Part shown: positions 6,684 through 8,013 of the stretch, piece by piece
Layout: the number at the start of each line of letters is the position of its first letter
How positions within the stretch are numbered: position 1 is the first letter of the stretch
Notes under the pieces: model-generated
Databases searched by the model: none
The model's input: the letters and a program-made list of their open reading frames with translations, nothing else
Told to the model about the DNA's origin: nothing
Program-made: the position numbers and the translations under genes
Assembly (NCBI GenBank): GCA_013205415.1
Contig: JABMMY010000025.1
Location: 1 to 8,013 of the forward strand
Origin: Deltaproteobacteria bacterium
Lineage (GTDB): Bacteria; Bdellovibrionota; FAC87; UBA2466
Direction of reading: 5' to 3'
DNA: 8,013 nt

Positions 6684-7883
6684 ATGTTGAAAACCGATAC
6701 CCATTCAGTCGATATTTTAATTGTGGGAGGTGGCACCGCAGGAATCACTGTGGCTGCTAGTTTAGCGAAGAGGAAAATATTTTCCTCTATTACGATTCTA
6801 GAACCTTCTAAGGTTCATTATTACCAACCTCTCTGGACACTAGTAGGTGCGGGAATATTTCCTAAAGAATCTTCTGAAAAAAGAGAGGCCGATCTGATTC
6901 CATCTGGAGTGGACTGGATTCAAGACGCAGCGGAAACTTTCCTTCCTCAAACGAATAGGGTGATCACTACTACAGGTAGAGAAATAACCTATCGCTACCT
7001 AGTCGTTTGCCCAGGAATGGAAATATTTTGGGACAAGATTCAAGGATTAAAGGAGACGCTGGGGACCTCCGGTGTGGTATCTAACTATTCCTACAACAGT
7101 GTGGAAAGCACCTGGAGAGCCATTCATCAGTTTAAAAAGGGGAGAGCCATTTTTACCTTTCCCAACACACCTATAAAGTGTGGAGGGGCGCCACAAAAAA
7201 TTATGTACCTAGCGGAGGACTATTTTCGAAAGGTTCATATTAGGAATGAATGTGAAGTGGTATTTGCTTCTGCTGGTAATTCCATTTTTGGGGTTAAAAA
7301 ATATGCCGATGCCCTCAATGTTATTCTGAAAAAAAGAGGGATCATTTCCTGGTACAGGCAAAACCTAATCGCCATCGATGCGAAAAACAAACAGGCCATT
7401 TTTAAAAATCTAGATACGGGAGAAGATACCACCCTTCCCTTCGAAATGATTCATGTCACACCGCCTATGGGAGCCCCGGCATTTATCAAAAGGAGTCCTC
7501 TGGCCGATTCGGAAGGATGGATCTCTGTGGATAAATTTTCACTACAACACACAAAGTTTTCAAATGTCTTTGGACTAGGAGATGCCTCTTCACTGCCTAC
7601 TTCAAGAACGGGCGCTGCCATCCGCAAGCAATCACCGGTGCTAATTGAAAATTTAATAAGCCTTTTTAGAGACCGCCCGCTAACGGCAAAATACCAGGGT
7701 TATACCTCCTGTCCCTTGGTCACGCGGTATGGAAAAGTTATTCTCGCAGAGTTTGATTACGATGGAAATCGGTGTGAAACCTTTCCTTTTGATCAATCTA
7801 AGGAGAGATCGAGTCTCTATTTTTTCAAAAAACATATTCTACCCCTCCTCTATTGGGAAGGGATGCTGAAGGGAAGATTGTAA
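6684..7883 (+). CDS. sqr: Sulfide:quinone oxidoreductase, type II (mitochondrial SQOR-like)
   Basis: This FAD flavoprotein oxidises sulfide at the membrane, passes electrons to quinone and yields a persulfide or polysulfide. At 399 residues it is a normal length for the family. The N-terminal Rossmann motif is ILIVGGGTAG (11-20), followed by HYYQPLWTLVGAG (45-57), highly typical of type II SQR. TPIKCGGAPQKIMYL (162-176) carries Cys166 and YTSCPLVTRYG (340-350) carries Cys343. They correspond to the two redox-active cysteines of human SQOR, and both are present. IFGVKKYADAL (201-211), VTPPMGAP (258-265), FGLGDASSLPTS (296-307) and ETFPFDQSKERSSLY (365-379) also match the family. It ends in WEGMLKGRL, without the longer C-terminal tail of the animal enzyme. 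An AAGAGA lies 5 bases before the ATG. A YeeE/YedE gene begins 2 bp after the stop, pointing to joint expression and a shared role in sulfide detoxification or sulfur transfer. Confidence 0.94.
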   Translation: MLKTDTHSVDILIVGGGTAGITVAASLAKRKIFSSITILEPSKVHYYQPLWTLVGAGIFPKESSEKREADLIPSGVDWIQDAAETFLPQTNRVITTTGREITYRYLVVCPGMEIFWDKIQGLKETLGTSGVVSNYSYNSVESTWRAIHQFKKGRAIFTFPNTPIKCGGAPQKIMYLAEDYFRKVHIRNECEVVFASAGNSIFGVKKYADALNVILKKRGIISWYRQNLIAIDAKNKQAIFKNLDTGEDTTLPFEMIHVTPPMGAPAFIKRSPLADSEGWISVDKFSLQHTKFSNVFGLGDASSLPTSRTGAAIRKQSPVLIENLISLFRDRPLTAKYQGYTSCPLVTRYGKVILAEFDYDGNRCETFPFDQSKERSSLYFFKKHILPLLYWEGMLKGRL

Positions 7884-7885
7884 AA

Positions 7886-8013
7886 ATGCTGCAACCCTTA
7901 TTTGGTGGAATCATAATTGGATTGGCTGCAGGTGTGCTTTGGTTTTGTAATGGAAGAATCTTAGGCGTCAGTGGAATCTTAGGGGGTATTTTGAGTTTCA
8001 CTAAGGGTGACAC
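7886..8013 (+). CDS. YeeE/YedE-family (DUF395) sulfur transport membrane protein, N-terminal fragment
   Basis: Only the first 42 codons are in the window; the frame is still open at the edge. The protein begins MLQPLFGGIIIGLAAGVLWF, a hydrophobic first membrane helix rich in glycine, then CNGRILGVSGILGGIL. The NGR-x-x-G-x-SGI-x-GG signature is typical of the YeeE/YedE (DUF395) family. Characterised members of this broad family move thiosulfate or other sulfur species across the inner membrane, and short members often occur as two adjacent half-size genes. The start codon lies 2 bp after the oxidoreductase stop, so translation is probably coupled; no strong independent Shine-Dalgarno is seen. 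Position next to sulfide:quinone oxidoreductase supports a sulfur role. The substrate and whether it is a half- or full-length protein cannot be told from this fragment. Confidence 0.82.
   Translation, partial: MLQPLFGGIIIGLAAGVLWFCNGRILGVSGILGGILSFTKGD

Noticed and set aside
7825..8013. Minus-strand ORF at the right edge
   Set aside because: It is antisense to the end of the oxidoreductase and to the YeeE/YedE start, both of which have clear family motifs on the plus strand.

Overview
The window reads as ordinary chromosome of a Gram-negative bacterium. By eye the base composition is moderately AT-rich. FtsH with a periplasmic domain, HrpB, and a mitochondrial-type (type II) sulfide:quinone oxidoreductase next to a YeeE/YedE protein would all fit a proteobacterium or a Bdellovibrionota-like lineage. 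I cannot fix the taxon without a search. There are no rRNA or tRNA genes, CRISPR arrays, insertion sequences or phage genes, and I see no sign of recent transfer.

The left half (1-3729) is all on the minus strand. In transcription order it holds a family 2 polyprenyl-phosphate-type glycosyltransferase (2902-3729), a 620-residue two-domain glycosyltransferase seven bases downstream (1032-2894), and the N-terminal 313 residues of FtsH (940 to the window edge). A 91-bp gap before ftsH carries a perfect 10-bp inverted repeat. The two glycosyltransferases look like an operon for making or decorating an envelope glycan or glycolipid. FtsH may be read from its own promoter.

A divergent intergenic region (3730-4087) holds several inverted repeats and weak candidate promoters but no convincing gene.

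The right half (4088-8013) is on the plus strand: hrpB, a complete DEAH-box helicase; a type II sulfide:quinone oxidoreductase 40 bp later; and, 2 bp after that, the start of a YeeE/YedE-family membrane protein that runs off the window. The last two form a plausible sulfide-oxidation and sulfur-transport pair. hrpB has no obvious functional tie to them and may only share their transcript.

I found no clear new system. The least ordinary items are the two-domain glycosyltransferase, whose N-terminal half only distantly resembles a pyruvyltransferase-like fold, and the inverted repeat in front of ftsH.
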